Source: Warburgia ugandensis (lineage: Eukaryota > Streptophyta > Magnoliopsida > Canellales > Canellaceae). From it: a stretch of DNA of 64,000 bases. Below, piece after piece: positions 10,701-23,263 of this stretch (within the stretch, counting starts at the first letter, position 1; the number at the start of each line of letters is the position of its first letter). The position numbers were made by a program, and so were the translations under genes. The DNA lies in NCBI GenBank assembly GCA_035236585.1, contig CP141137.1, positions 47,638,057 to 47,702,056 of the forward strand, written 5' to 3'. The notes under the pieces were generated by a model. It worked only from the letters and a program-made list of their open reading frames with translations. It was not told where the DNA came from and made no database searches.

Positions 10701-13108
10701 GCTGGGCCTACACCTAATCAGTTTCTTGTACATTTCTCAGCTTATCGTTTGAGTTTCCTTGATTTGTCAACTTCTCACCATATTCTTTTCGGCCCCTATA
10801 GCTGCCAAGCTAGTATTGAGTTCAAGTACTAAATGCACCCAAAATGACTACCTTCTTGATTATTTTTTTTCTGAGGGAGAAACTGACAATCATAACATAA
10901 AGGTTTGTTTAAGACATAAATATGGGTTTTCATATGTAAATGCCATTTCCTTATCATTTTTCAATTTCTCTTTCCCAACCAAAAAGTTGTGGGTTCGGGT
11001 CAAGGTCCCACCAACTTCAGGAAAACTATGTTATCACTATATGATGGATCCTGCAACCTGATCCAAACCAAGGTTTTACAGCCACCAATCTCGTAGGCTA
11101 GTATTATCTTGCCATTGAAAATTCAGCTTTAAGCAATCAAGTTGATTATTCGGCCCTTTTCTCACGATGTTTTTCCTTATTAGAAAAAATATGAAGTAAT
11201 GAAACAAATCAAAATCCTACGTTTTCCAGTTAGCCATTGAAATTATGAAATAGTACATGAGACATTTTTTGAAAGGTTCCTCCATATAGATCGAGCTTAT
11301 TGGACAAGAACTGCCACTTAATTAACTTAAACATGCAATGACCTTGTGCAGTAAAACTTTTTAACTCTTACTAGCTGGTTATACACTAAGAATGAGTAAT
11401 AAGCTCATGGAAACAAGATTTCTGCACTAATAATATTGTGCTGTCACTCACAGAAGGGTTGTCCTTGTTGGTGGTGTACGTCAACATAATTAAGCAGCGG
11501 GTTATGGACTTATAGAAGTATCTCAGTTCAGCTTTTTTCTAAACCATGGTTCGTGATGACTGGGTGAGACATATTTTCTGAAGAAGGAATCACTACTGAA
11601 AGTTCCAAGAAAAGGAGAAGATAATGTATGTGAACGATTTGTGCCTGTTTTTCATCTCATGTGGCGAGAAAATTGGTGGGGAGGACCACAGCCTAAAAGG
11701 GTGGGAATAAGTAGGGTTAAACAGTCATTGGAGTTGGTACCTTTCTTATCCACGAAGAGGTGGCTAGAAAGGCTAGCCTTCCACACATTGGCAACTTGGG
11801 ACGTGCTTAAGGTGAAGGTGAGAAGTCATTTTCCATCTTCTTCCCTTTCCTATGCCTTTTGTAGGTGCCTTTGTTTTCTAGTAGCTTTTGCATTAACTCC
11901 CACAATCAATAAAAAATGGTGGGATTCTCAAAAGGCTAGTAACTGTAAAAGCTCCGAGTGTAGACTACATAAGACTTTGACACCAACCCTCCAATCTAGC
12001 TATCCATGTGGTCATCATTTACCAAACTAGATTTGGTCTTTCTGGCTGCAGCACAGGACCACTTCTAGCTCCTGCATAATGATTTGTTTGTATACATGCA
12101 TTGACAAAAGGATTGTAGATTTATAGAGGTCATCAGATGATGCAGAAACAATTAAGTGGATCTACAATCTGATCATAAATGTGATACTCTCGGTTTATCT
12201 AAATTGTAGGCCCACCAATTGGGGGGATTCACTTTGTACTTGAGCTCCTAACAAAACTTGTAATATTGGACTGGCCTTGTCGGTCGGTTGTTGGCCTGGA
12301 ATGTAGGATTAAAACTAAAAAATTGATAATAGAGTCCCAATGCACACTTTTGAGAGAGAGAAGTACCTTTTCATTTTTTCAAGGATGGTGAAGCTTTTTT
12401 TTACTTATCTAAGTTACTCATTATATTGTGGGTGGGTTAGATAGGCTAGAGATTAAATTTCATATTCATTGGATGCTTGTATCCTATGTTTTCATCATAA
12501 ATTGTGGCCATTCATTTTTGTTAAATTTTTCAATAATCCAAAATAGATATTAGGATAATCCAAATTCATTGATTTTTATTTGGTTGCCTATTTTTTATAC
12601 TATGAAGATCTATAACTAAGTTTTATCATACATATAAAAAAAAGAAAAAGGAAGGGCATGGTACGCCCACGGAGACTCTTCGTAATGTATACAATGGATT
12701 ACAGCCAACTGTTTGAAATAGTTAGGATCATATTCAGTAAAGAAAGGCTTTCTCCAGTGAGCAAAACATGAACATACACACACACTTTAAGAATACAGCT
12801 AGCATCTACATATCTTTTATATGGTTAGGGCTTAAGGGGGTCAGGATTACTACTCAGCATAAGATAAACTGTATGTTAATTGGACGTCAATTCCATGTGG
12901 TTTTGAACAGCATATATCTAGCGGAGTTCTTACAAGGATTAACATATTAAGCAGCAGCGAGCAAATTACAACTTGGCACACTCTTTTAGCGATCCAAACC
13001 GTCTATCTCTCAGGTCAGGTCATGTTGTGATGTGCCGTGCACCAAATTAAATTCAAAGCCATCTAAATGTTTTATGCCTCTGCTCTCAAACGGATGCTTG
13101 GGAGGAAA
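7800..13108. other. Gene-free stretch
   Basis: I see no supported gene. Open frames of 60-130 codons occur (for example 11641-12030 on +) but lack domains, codon consistency or splice partners. Notable items are a perfect 16-base palindrome GGGGACAATTGTCCCC at 8820-8835 and AT-rich low-complexity runs. It is probably old transposon debris and flanking DNA of the PII-2-like gene. Confidence 0.5.
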
Positions 13109-13260
13109 GGGAGCCTTGGTGCAACGGTAGATTTTCGTTGTAACCTTGAGATCTCAGCTTCAAAGCAAAGAAATAGTCTCTTGCAAAAATATAAAGTTAG
13201 GCTGCATCCGCCCCTTCCTCGAATCCTACATACGTGGGAGCTTCATGTATTGGGCTGCCA
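13109..13260 (+). mobile_element. Au-like SINE, near full length but degenerate
   Basis: It begins GGAGCCTTGGTGCAACGGTA, which carries a tRNA-like A box (TGGTGCAACGG), continues through a decayed B box, the body string AGTCTCTTGCAAAAATATAA and AGGCTGCATCCGCCCCTTCC, and ends GTGGGAGCTTCATGTATTGG then GCTGCC. The order and spacing match the Au SINE family found across angiosperms. Clear flanking duplications were not found, so the insertion is old. Confidence 0.78.
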
Positions 13261-16200
13261 AACAGACGCTAAGGAACTCAAAGCAGGATGGTCAGACGGG
13301 AAAGTTTTTATGCACTGGTCATTCATGATGACCTCTACTACTAAATTGGGTTTAGATCATTGAATTAGTGGGTCTAATGCGTACTTCAGCCGGCTACTGT
13401 TTTCAGTATGTTTATGGTGCACTCCAGTATGTAAAAAGGAGGTTAATTTATGCCATTTATGAACTATAATGGTCACATGCCCACTGACAAAACATATATA
13501 CGGTTCATGCATGTATGTAATTATGCCGTGGGAAGTTATGAGTGTAACGAAGGAGCAGAAGATTTACTACTGCAACTAAGGTTGGAAAATTATGAGCCCA
13601 AGGAAAAGGCCAGATGCTGTCTAGGGTAGAGATGTTTATTTTTCAGCCACGAAAGAAATGGAGTATCAGTAGTGTTGACCTGATCCTGGATCAAACTGAT
13701 TCCTACGTCATTCATCTTATATATCATTCGAGAAGGTGAGCTTTATATCATACCCATGTTGGAAATGAGAGGAGAATCAATCAGACTACAAGAAACATGT
13801 AACCACATTACTAAGGTGCTAACGTGATATGAGATGAAATGGATTATATCAGTGTTAGTGGTGCTTGAGCTGAGATCAAATGATATAATATTTCCTTGTC
13901 TACTATCATTGGACCAGGACTCACGTACTTGATTAACCATGGGTTCAATTCTAAGAAAGAGGCTCCTAAACGGACATACCAGGTTAGAATGGCGTTTAAG
14001 TTGGTAGACCCTTGGGACCCATCGCATTTTTTGGTGGCAAAATTATTGCGTCTTACATATGTTCATGACAATCTGGGGACCATGAGTAACAGTCTAAGAC
14101 AAAGCAAAAAGAAACAAGCAGGCAGACTTGGACTTGAAATCGTCAAGGCAGTAAATCCACGGGCTTGGGGTCCACTGGTCTACACCGAACAAAAGATTCA
14201 TTGTCAATCCTGTCCACCCAATAATGTATTTTAACAGTAGGATGTGGACAGTTAACAGCCACTAAGGCTGTAAATATATCTTAGTCCTACAAGCCATTAT
14301 TCCAGCGGTTGAGCACCATACCAAAATATATATATGGAAGTAGGAGGCTGAAAATTTATCATACAAAACTTTGTTTACTAGAAAAGATAAGGGAAAAAAT
14401 TACAGTGCAAGTTGACAGCATTTGTACAGCACCATCATCTCCTGTAGTTGGATAAAAGTCCCAAGACCTGCTAAAAAGGCCGGATTTCAAATTGATCCCT
14501 CAACGGAAAGTACACCTCTTTATCTGGACTAACAGGAAATGAATGCATACAGGGTCCTAGTTATTTGGCTCAATTTAACAAGTTCACAAGCTTAGATACT
14601 ACTGATAGTAGCATTTCTTGCTCGGTTAACCAAAGGGGCTACAAAGAATATGATTGTTACATGATTAGAAGCTCACACTCGCTTCAGTATATGTAGTCTG
14701 CTTTGGTCATGCCCTTATCTTGAGCTTTACATACAGTGTAACCTCGCTCGAGGAGTGAAATATGTTGAAAATATCATAATTCCAAAAGGATGGAGGATAA
14801 TTGCCTCAATTTCGGCTAGAAGGCCTGGTCAAGCTATATGATGGCTTCCATATAAGACTGTTCCAAAAGAAATAAAATGTATGGTAAACCCTGCAAGTCT
14901 CACGTATAAGTATGTAAAGAGCAGCTCCGTGCACAAAGCTCCTGTATATGTAGGGTCTGGCAAAGGGCAGACACCAAATGCTTTATGGTTCGCAGCCTTG
15001 CCTTCCACTTTTACAAGAGGCTATTTCCACGTCTTGAATCCATAAACTCCAAATTTCAGATGTAAGTATGAGTGATCTCAATTGATTGTAAGACGTAAAA
15101 AGCTACAGTATCGCATGATCAGAAAAATCATGCAATCCAGAATTGCATATGCCTTTGCATAAATGTGATTTGCCTCAATGTTCAATCATGGGATGGTGTG
15201 GCATGAGTTATGCGATCAGTCTGACATAAAGATGAGATAGAATTACTATCTTTAAAAGAGCTGTAACAAAGTCGGAATCTGAGAAAAATAGTGACATCGA
15301 CAACTTTAAAAATCAGGCCAAAAACCTTAGTTTTAACAAAAATTGAACGGGGAGAACACTAAAAAACAAAAATTCAGGCTATTCCGAGCATTCTCACATA
15401 AAAATTTACAAAAAATGTATTATATATGTCACCGACGATGACCAAAATCCGATCACCTTCTCCAGTGATGGTGAACTTTTTTGGCAAACCCCAAAAAATG
15501 AACAAAAATATAATTTTTGTGATTTCAATAAATCACACCAAATCTTTTCATCCATGAAGATGGATCATTGATCATGAATCAATTAATCCTTGAATTTTTT
15601 TATCAAAAACTTGATATTGCATAGGAAAAAATGGAGATCTTGGCATCCGACCATTAAGAACATGATGGAAAAGTATATATGTGAAAAATGTGACTTCAAT
15701 TGCATACCAGTAATGAATAATGACAAAAATGACAGGCTAAATATGGACTAGTTGATGGAAGATCCGATCTAACTGTCAAACTCAATCAGTGATGATCAAA
15801 GGCTATAAAAGGCAATTAGGTCATGGATTATGGTTAAAATCATTGAATTGCTGAATAACTTACCTTAAATTATGGGAATTGAAACTTCTAGAGGTACACA
15901 ATTGATTTGGACCATCGATCTAAGATCAATGGTGCTAATCTAAGGAGATAATGACCAATTGATGTCCTGATCATAAATCTAGATATCAAAGGTTATATCA
16001 ACGAATTATAAATAAATATCTTAAAGTAATTATAGTAATTTATATATAATTATGAAATTCACTTAGAACTGGTATTCTCAATTCAGATTTTGAATATAAT
16101 CTAAGCGACATTAGTAATTAAATTGTGAATTATACCATGAGCACAGGTAAGGACCCAAAACCCTTCTTTATCCTTAAATTCTTGCTAATCTATTCGCTTG

Positions 16201-16340
16201 AAATTAACACTACGAATGTGTAGAATAAATAGATTATCATATTGGTTGAATGGATGATATGAATTACAATTACTTATTAAAATTGTCTATAATATTCTAA
16301 TTAACTATGCTCAACTGTTATGATGATGCAAATTGTGATA
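13261..16340. other. Gene-free stretch
   Basis: I find no coding region, RNA gene or recognisable transposon domain here. The part from about 15300 to 16300 is strongly AT-rich. It leads directly into the tandem array at 16342 and may belong to the same unidentified, probably non-autonomous element. Confidence 0.45.
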
Positions 16341-16341
16341 A

Positions 16342-16862
16342 AATGATCAATCCCAAGATAGTAAGCCTTGAGGGCCGCCCAAGATGGTAAACCCTGAAGA
16401 ACAGATTGTTGGTTATTGAGCTTCTTAAGATGGTAAACATTAAGGAAAAGGGCTGCCTGGTTCTTTGGCATTGCAATGGAATCACCCAAAATGGTAAACC
16501 CTAAGAGATGAGCTATCAAATATTGAGCCTCCCAAAATAGTAAACCCTAAGGGAAAGGGCTACATGGTCTTTTGGAATCACGATGGAGCCGCCCAAGATG
16601 GTAAACCTTGAGAGATGAGCTACCAAATGGTAAACCCTGAGAAAAAGGGCTGCTTGGTTGATTGCAACTATAGTGGAGCTGCCCAAGATGGTAAATCCTA
16701 AGCGAACCTAACATTGGAGCCGCCAAGATGGTAAAGCCTAAGAAAAAGGCCTACCTAGTTCTTTAAAATTAGAGGGGAGCCACCTAAGATGGTGAACCCT
16801 AAGGGTCAAATTTCCTGATGTATGATACTCATAGTGGGCCACCCAAGATGGTAAATCTTGAG
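16342..16862 (+). repeat. Tandem array of a 'gcccaagatggtaaaccct' unit, about 11 copies
   Basis: The core occurs near 16342, 16377, 16424, 16485, 16531, 16591, 16624, 16681, 16719, 16782 and 16840, with spacing of 33 to 63 bases. Longer alternating units add 'gagctatcaaatattgagc' and 'aaaagggctgcttggtt'. Spacing is not a multiple of three and stops occur in all frames, so it is not a protein repeat. It is an internal array of an unknown element or a local minisatellite. Confidence 0.85.
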
Positions 16863-19407
16863 GGAGATGACTACTAGATCAATGTGATGATGTCATACTC
16901 GTTTATTATTACTTAAGAAATAATCAAATGAAATACATTCATGTACGATTTTATCTAAATGCTATGCTTATAGTTTTACAGTTTGAATTTAGAATAAAGT
17001 TCGTAACTTCGTTATTCATCTGTTGAAATGCAAATAAATGTCCTGTGGTTGGACATGAATGAGGAGTTGGTATTGTATGAGTTTATTTGCATGCTTTGAA
17101 TATCCTATGGTTGGACATGAATGGGGAGTTGATGTTGCATGGGTTTATTTGAATACTATGATTATTGCTTTACAATTTGAATTTGAAATAAACCATATTT
17201 CTATTCTAATACCAATTGGTTATACCTGATCATGATACTTGCTTTGTTGATTACCAAGTAAAAATGAAAACAAATATTCTATGGTTGGATAGGAATGTGA
17301 AGTTGAGTTAAGCTCAATAAGAATGGTAGGTTATGCATGGATTTAGTTATTTTTCCTAATTGGACTTCGTAGCTCACCTTATTACTTTTTTTAGGTACCA
17401 ATCAAGTTGATAGGGGAAGGCTCTTAATATAAATGAATGAAGCCTGACTAAGTGATGATGTCACATTTTGTATTGTACATGTATGTTGGTGATGAGTATG
17501 AGTTATGTCTTATTATCTGATAAGTAGCCTTATGCATTCTGTATATTTTGTGTTTGTGGTGTGTGTATGGGATTCATTTAAACTTCGAGTTAGCAAGCAG
17601 AGGTTTTAGTACTATGATAAATTGTGTGGAGACTAAGTCTCCTATAAAGGTTTTATAATTGTTATACTGTCTATCAGGCAAATCACATCGTATATGTTTA
17701 TACATAAGTCTGAAAAACAAGAGAGACTCTGTCAAAATTTTAGTAGAATTTAGCAGTTAAAAATTATATTATCTAAACCACGACTTACATTAGACAAGAA
17801 GATTTAGCTCTTTTGATACTTCCATTATAATATGTGGAAAAAAAAGGCCACGTAGGGTTCCCATGAACTAGTCGTTATTGTTTGATTACATTAAACTATG
17901 TCCTTAAGGTTGCGGTTGCAATAAAAAGATTGAAGCAATTTATGTAAGCATCATCCTTTATAGCATGCATGCTCGTCATGGATGAAGGAACTTCTAAACT
18001 AGATGTAAAGCTAACTGGTTAATTATTCAATTTCATAGTCATAAACTAACAAAAGGAGTAGTATTTGAATATAAAAGTAAGCACATAATGAGATATGAAG
18101 CCAAATAATTCATAGCATGAACAGAAGAAAAGAATAAATCAGCAAGAGATGCACCTTTATTTACGTAATGAGGTCAAGATCTAAAACAGTGACAGCAAAA
18201 TCCAAGGAAGTTTATACCCATATGGATCCCAAAAGTTTATATAAGATATCAAAGAAATTTTCTAGTTCTAATTCATAACTCACTAAGTTTTAGCTAGATC
18301 TAATGATGTATAGGAGGTAAGCTCTAGTACAGACCCACTCTAAGCTGAAGGCAAGACTATAGATGAGGACACTTGTGTAAAAGAGCAACTGCACAAAATT
18401 TTGGAAAATGAAGGCTTACACTTACCTTGAAACTTGCAAGTTAAATTATATTAAATTGCAACATACATAATACTTTCTTCAGTTAACTATATAATAAGAG
18501 GCTCAAAGTGAAATTTTGATGCTTTTGAGTTTGAAAATGTGGAGAGGAATTAACATTATATCCTACAATTGTGTCCAAGATTAGTGATTCAGAATACGTC
18601 AATGCGGTATTTCTAGGTAGATAAGTATATATGAAGCATTATTAAAACCAAAATAACTCATATGATTAACATGAAAACCATCCAATAGATAAAGTTATAA
18701 GGACTTCAAACTTTTAGAAGAAAGGTTTGACTATATATAAATGTGAAGGTATTGCATAATAGGTAAAAGCAATAGTTGAAGAAAAGCAGATAAATAGAAA
18801 CTACCATCACCAATGCATGATCAATTATGCAAGACCTTTGAACATTGCACTCCTTCACTTTGCCTTCTGATAGGCGATAGGGGGTGGGGGAAGTAGAAGA
18901 AGTACTCCACTCATTTTGTAGCAATCATAATACTTTTCTATTTTCTTTGAATACAAATGGTTAGCAATAGCAATTATTAGACATCCCAAACTCCATCTTC
19001 AACAACAACTTCATCCTTTATCCTAGAAGATCATCCCTCTCCCCCTCTTAAAAGTTCCTTCCTACTAACAAAGCTCATTTTTGTTTCTTACACAGACTCC
19101 AACTCAATAATCCCCAAGAAACCACCAACAAATGGAAATACACCCTATAGACCAACAAGATAAGACATACAAAAAAAAATGCTCTTTTCCCTCCTTCAAA
19201 TGTTCTTATTCTAATAAGTCAACCCTCCTTGAACTTGCCTTTCATAGAACCTAAGATCTATAGCCACATATGGACAATAATACCCTATACAACTGGAAAT
19301 CAATAATAAGTATAGTACAAGGAAGCTACTAGGAGTAGAATAGTTTTAAATGAATTGAAAAATAACAAAACTAATATAATAAATAACGACAAATGCTAGA
19401 GTAAGAT
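16863..19407. other. Gene-free stretch with short repeats
   Basis: Around 17040-17160 the string ATGGTTGGACATGAATGRGG (with one variable base) occurs twice about 60 bases apart, and a diverged third copy lies near 17280. These may be a second array of the same element as the one at 16342. No gene or transposase is recognisable up to the LINE target site at 19408. Confidence 0.45.
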
Positions 19408-20121
19408 AAAATAGCAATTGATTTCACAAGGGCTGATAAGGTATTCCCTGTAAGCAATGTGCTATATCGAATCCCAAATGCAGTGGAAAATGGACAAGGG
19501 CTGCTAGAGCATTCCCCTGTAAGCAACACGTTGCATCATATCTCTGGTGTAGTGGAAAATAAGCAAAGATGATAAAGAGTTCTCTCGGAAGCGATGTGCT
19601 GCATCAGATCCCAGGTGCAGTGGAAAGTATGTTGGGTTCCTACATCGTTCAAGAGGTGCGTGGGTAAATAGGCCAGGTAAAAAAAAGACGAGATTCATAT
19701 CGTTTAATGGAATATAGACACATTAACATGTAAGGGTCTAAGAGTTAGTGGATATGATGAAACATAAGAGAGTCAACATTGCTTGTATCCAAAAAACCAA
19801 GAGGAAAGGAGCTAAAACTAGAAAATCGATGAGTATAAGCTCTAATGCATAGAAAAGGACAAGAATAGAAATGGTGTAGGGATAATGGTAAATAAAAATT
19901 AAAGGATAAAGTTGCAGACATTAAAAGAACTAGTGATAAAATTATACTAATAAAACTTATTCTATGAGAGAAGATCATAAATATTATTAGTGCATACGAA
20001 CCACAAGTAGGGTTAGAGGATAGAATCAGAAGATAGTTCTAGGAAGATATGGAGGGAGTCATGTAAGACATTCCCAACACATGGGGGATATTTACAGTAG
20101 CCAATTTTAACGATCATGTAA

Positions 20122-20144
20122 AAATAATAATAATAATAATAATA
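20122..20144. repeat. (ATA)n microsatellite
   Basis: About seven AAT/ATA units in a row lie inside the decayed LINE coding region. It probably arose after the element died. Confidence 0.85.
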
Positions 20145-21534
20145 TGATAGGGTACATGGGGGATATAGTATTGGAGCAAGAAATGACATGGGGGAAGACA
20201 TACTCGATTTTGCCTTAGCATATAACCTAGCTATAGAAAACACATATTTTAAGAAAAAGGATGAACACTTATTAACCTTTAAAAGTTGAACATATAAAAG
20301 CCAAACAGACTTTTTCCTACTTAGAAATGCCAAAAGATCAACATGTAAATATTGTAAGGTGTTTCCCAGTGAGAGTCTAACCTCACAATATACGTTAATG
20401 GTTATGGATACCTACACTAAAGTATGGAAAAAAGGAAACAAACTTAGTGGGTGTCCAAAAACTAAGTTGTAGAACTTAAAAGGAGAGAATATAACATCAT
20501 TTACAAACAAATTCATATTAGAAGGAAACTAGAACTAAGAAACAGAAGTAAACACCAAGTAAACTAATATGGTCATGTCCATTAAGAAAGTGACTGTCCT
20601 AAGAGTACCTAAAAATAAAAGGCAACCAACAAAGAAAACATGGTGGTGGAGTAAAAAATTGTAAAAAGTTATTAAAGATAAACTTATGTGTTTTAAAATA
20701 TGACAAAAGACTAAAAATAATAAAAACTTTGAGCAATATAATAATGCTAAAAAGGTTGTTAAGAGAGTAGTAAGTGAGGCTAGGCATATGATTATTTCTA
20801 TAATAGGTTAGGAACAAGATAAGGTGAGAAAAATGTGTTAAAACTTGCAAAAGTATGAGAAAGGAACAGTAAAGACTTAGACTATATTAAGTGTATTAGA
20901 AGTGATGACCAAAGGGTACTAGTCAAAGATTATGAGATCAACAAAGATGGGAAAGTTACTTTCAAAAATTTCTAAATGATAATTACCCTAAAAATATAAG
21001 GATTGAAAGTACCATAAACCCAAATAACATTGGGCATTATAAATATGACCTTAGATTAGAATACCTAAAGTAAAAGAGGCATTGAAAAAGATAAAATGAG
21101 AAAAGGCTCCAAGGCCTTATGGTATACCAATCGAGGTTTGGAAGTATATGTGAGATAATGAGGTAGTTTGGTTGACAAAATTATTTAATAAGATTGTGAA
21201 ATCAAAGAAAATGCCAGATGAATGGAGGAAGAGCTCTATTGTACCAATTTACATGAGTAAAGGAAACATACAAAGTTACACTAATTATTGAAGGATCAAA
21301 CTTATGAGCCATACTATGAAACTTTTTGAAAGAATAATGAAAAAGAGGTAATGACATGAGATAAGTGTATCGGAAAACTAGTTTGGTTTCATGCCTGGGA
21401 GATCTACCATGGAATCCCTTTTTTTACTTAGACAATTGATAGAAAAATATAGGGAGATGAGAAAGGAACTACACATGATCTTTATTGACTAAGAAAAAGC
21501 TTATGATAGGGTTCCTAGAGAGTTAATATGATAG

Positions 21535-21819
21535 GTGTTGCGTGGGAAAAGGATTTCAAGGGGGTATATAGACATAATTAAGGACATGTATCAAAGAGCG
21601 ATAACAAACTTTAAGACCACTAATAAAGAGACCAGTGATTTTTCTATCACTATAGGATTGCACCAAGGATCAACATTAAGCCCATACCTTTTCACGTTGG
21701 TTATGAATGAGTTAACAAAACCTTTGCACAAGGAGATTCCATGGTGCATCTTATTTGCAGATGATATAGTTTTGATTGATGAGAAAAGGGATGACATAAA
21801 CACAAAGCTAGAGTTATAG
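21535..21819 (+). pseudogene. LINE reverse transcriptase fragment
   Basis: This is the longest open piece of the LINE polymerase. It contains GLHQGSTLSPYLFTLVMNEL and the catalytic motif FADDIVLIDE. Upstream and downstream the frame is broken by stops (for example at 21490 and 21534), so no functional enzyme is encoded here. It belongs to the RTE element at 19428-22542. Confidence 0.88.
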
Positions 21820-22678
21820 AGAGATGCATTAGAATATAAATGATTTAAAGTTAGTCAAACTAAGACAGAGCATATGCAATGCAATTTTAACAAGGAGTGG
21901 AGAACCAGTAAAGATTAATAACCAAGAAGTCCCCTTAAAAGAACACTTTCAATAATTGGGATCGATATTTCATGAGTAGAGAGATTGAGAGGGAGGTTGT
22001 GCAAAGAATCCAAGCAGGAAGGGAAGAAATGGAGATGTGCCTCTGTAGTTTTGTGTGATCGAAGGGTGCTACTCAAACTGAAAGAAAAGTTCTATAGGAT
22101 GGCTATAAAGCTGGCCATGCTCTATGGATATAGTGTTGGGCAACTAAGGAACATGTACGTAAGATGAGTGTTACTGAAATGCAAATGTTGAGATGGATGA
22201 GTGACAAGACAAGAAAGGATAGAATTAGAAATGAAAACATTAGAGGAAACTTAGGAATAGAGCCAATAGATAACAAGATAAGGGAGATTACACTTAGATG
22301 ATTTGGACATGTCCGACATAGACCAAAAAGGGAACCAATTAGGAGTGAGGCAATCCAAGTAGAAGGCTTTAAAAGGGGAAGGAGAAGGCCCAAAAAAACA
22401 TGGATAAAAGTGGCGAGAAAAGATTTAAAAGCTTTATGACTAAATGTACCTATGACACTTATTAAAGGGGGATGGAGGAACAAGATTCATGTGACTGACC
22501 TCTAATCTGGATAAGGTCTTGATGATGATGATGATGATAATGAAAATATCGATTAATTTCACTTTGATTTTGAGTCAAAGCAAAAATTCTAAAGGGAAAT
22601 CTCTTAACTATCCAATAACATCCTGAAAAGTACACAAACGTAATTCATAGACTTAAATGAAAATACTACATACTTTTG

Positions 22679-22831
22679 TTCACAAAATACTATCACATCG
22701 TCTTTACACAAAGCACATGAAAACTACTGTTCTCAAAATACTATCACATCTTCTTTACACAAAGCACATGAAAACTACTGTTCTCAAAATACTATCACAT
22801 CTTCTTTACACAAAGCACATGAAAACCTACT
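22679..22831. repeat. Three tandem copies of a 51-bp unit
   Basis: The unit starts TTCTCAAAATACTATCACAT and ends AAAGCACATGAAAACTACTG. Copies start at 22679, 22730 and 22781. Copies 2 and 3 differ only by a single extra C near the end, so the last duplication is recent. It lies just downstream of the LINE target site. Confidence 0.92.
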
Positions 22832-23263
22832 GAAACATTACCAGAACTCAAATAAAGATCTTCACAAACTATAGTGTCAACAATGACCCGTGTTCAACTT
22901 AAGCTCCCCGGAACAGACAATGTTACAGCTACCAAGAGGCCCAGCCAAAGTTGCAACTTTCCAACCCCAGCTTAAGACATGTTTTTTCTGTCAGACTAGT
23001 CTTTTACCACTTCTTGGAATTGCATAGCTGAAAAGCGAGAGGTATTTCTTGCAATAAATTCAATTTACAAAGAAACTACCACAGGATTATCATTCTATGC
23101 AAGTACTGTTAAGTCTTCCACTTGCCAGTCCTCGTCGACCATCTGGAACATTTTTTGGTGAAGTTATAGCTTCTTTCGCTGCTCTGGGCCTGCGCTTTTG
23201 TTGATTCAATATGTGGGAGTATGAGGCCAGCATGCAGAAGCCTGGACAGCAAAATCTCGACAC

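Larger units (their letters stand above)
19428..22542 (+). mobile_element. RTE-type LINE, near full length, broken
   Basis: This non-LTR retrotransposon of about 3.1 kb is close to the usual plant RTE length. It starts with three leader units (19440-19630). An endonuclease-like N terminus follows (around 19705: WNIDTLTCKGLRVSGYDE), then reverse transcriptase near 21100-21830, with the catalytic FADDIVLI near 21755, then the family-typical C-terminal region to about 22490. It ends in GGATAAGGTCTTGATGATGA and a TGA/ATGATG run typical of RTE 3' ends. It is flanked by AAAATAGCAATTGATTTCAC (19408-19427) and AAAATATCGATTAATTTCAC (22543-22562), 17 of 20 identical. Many stops and frameshifts show that it is dead. 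Confidence 0.9.

Noticed and set aside
11641..12030. 129-codon plus-strand frame
   Set aside because: No domain, irregular composition and no splice or promoter context; treated as chance.
13109..13181. Possible tRNA gene from the A-box-like TGGTGCAACGG
   Set aside because: There is no cloverleaf, the B box is decayed, and the whole unit matches an Au-like SINE.
16342..16862. CRISPR-like or protein-repeat reading of the array
   Set aside because: Spacers are not uniform in length or unique, the setting is a plant nucleus, and stops occur in all frames.
22103..22483. 126-codon minus-strand frame rich in Leu/Ile
   Set aside because: It is the reverse of the LINE C-terminal region, whose homology is clear on the plus strand.
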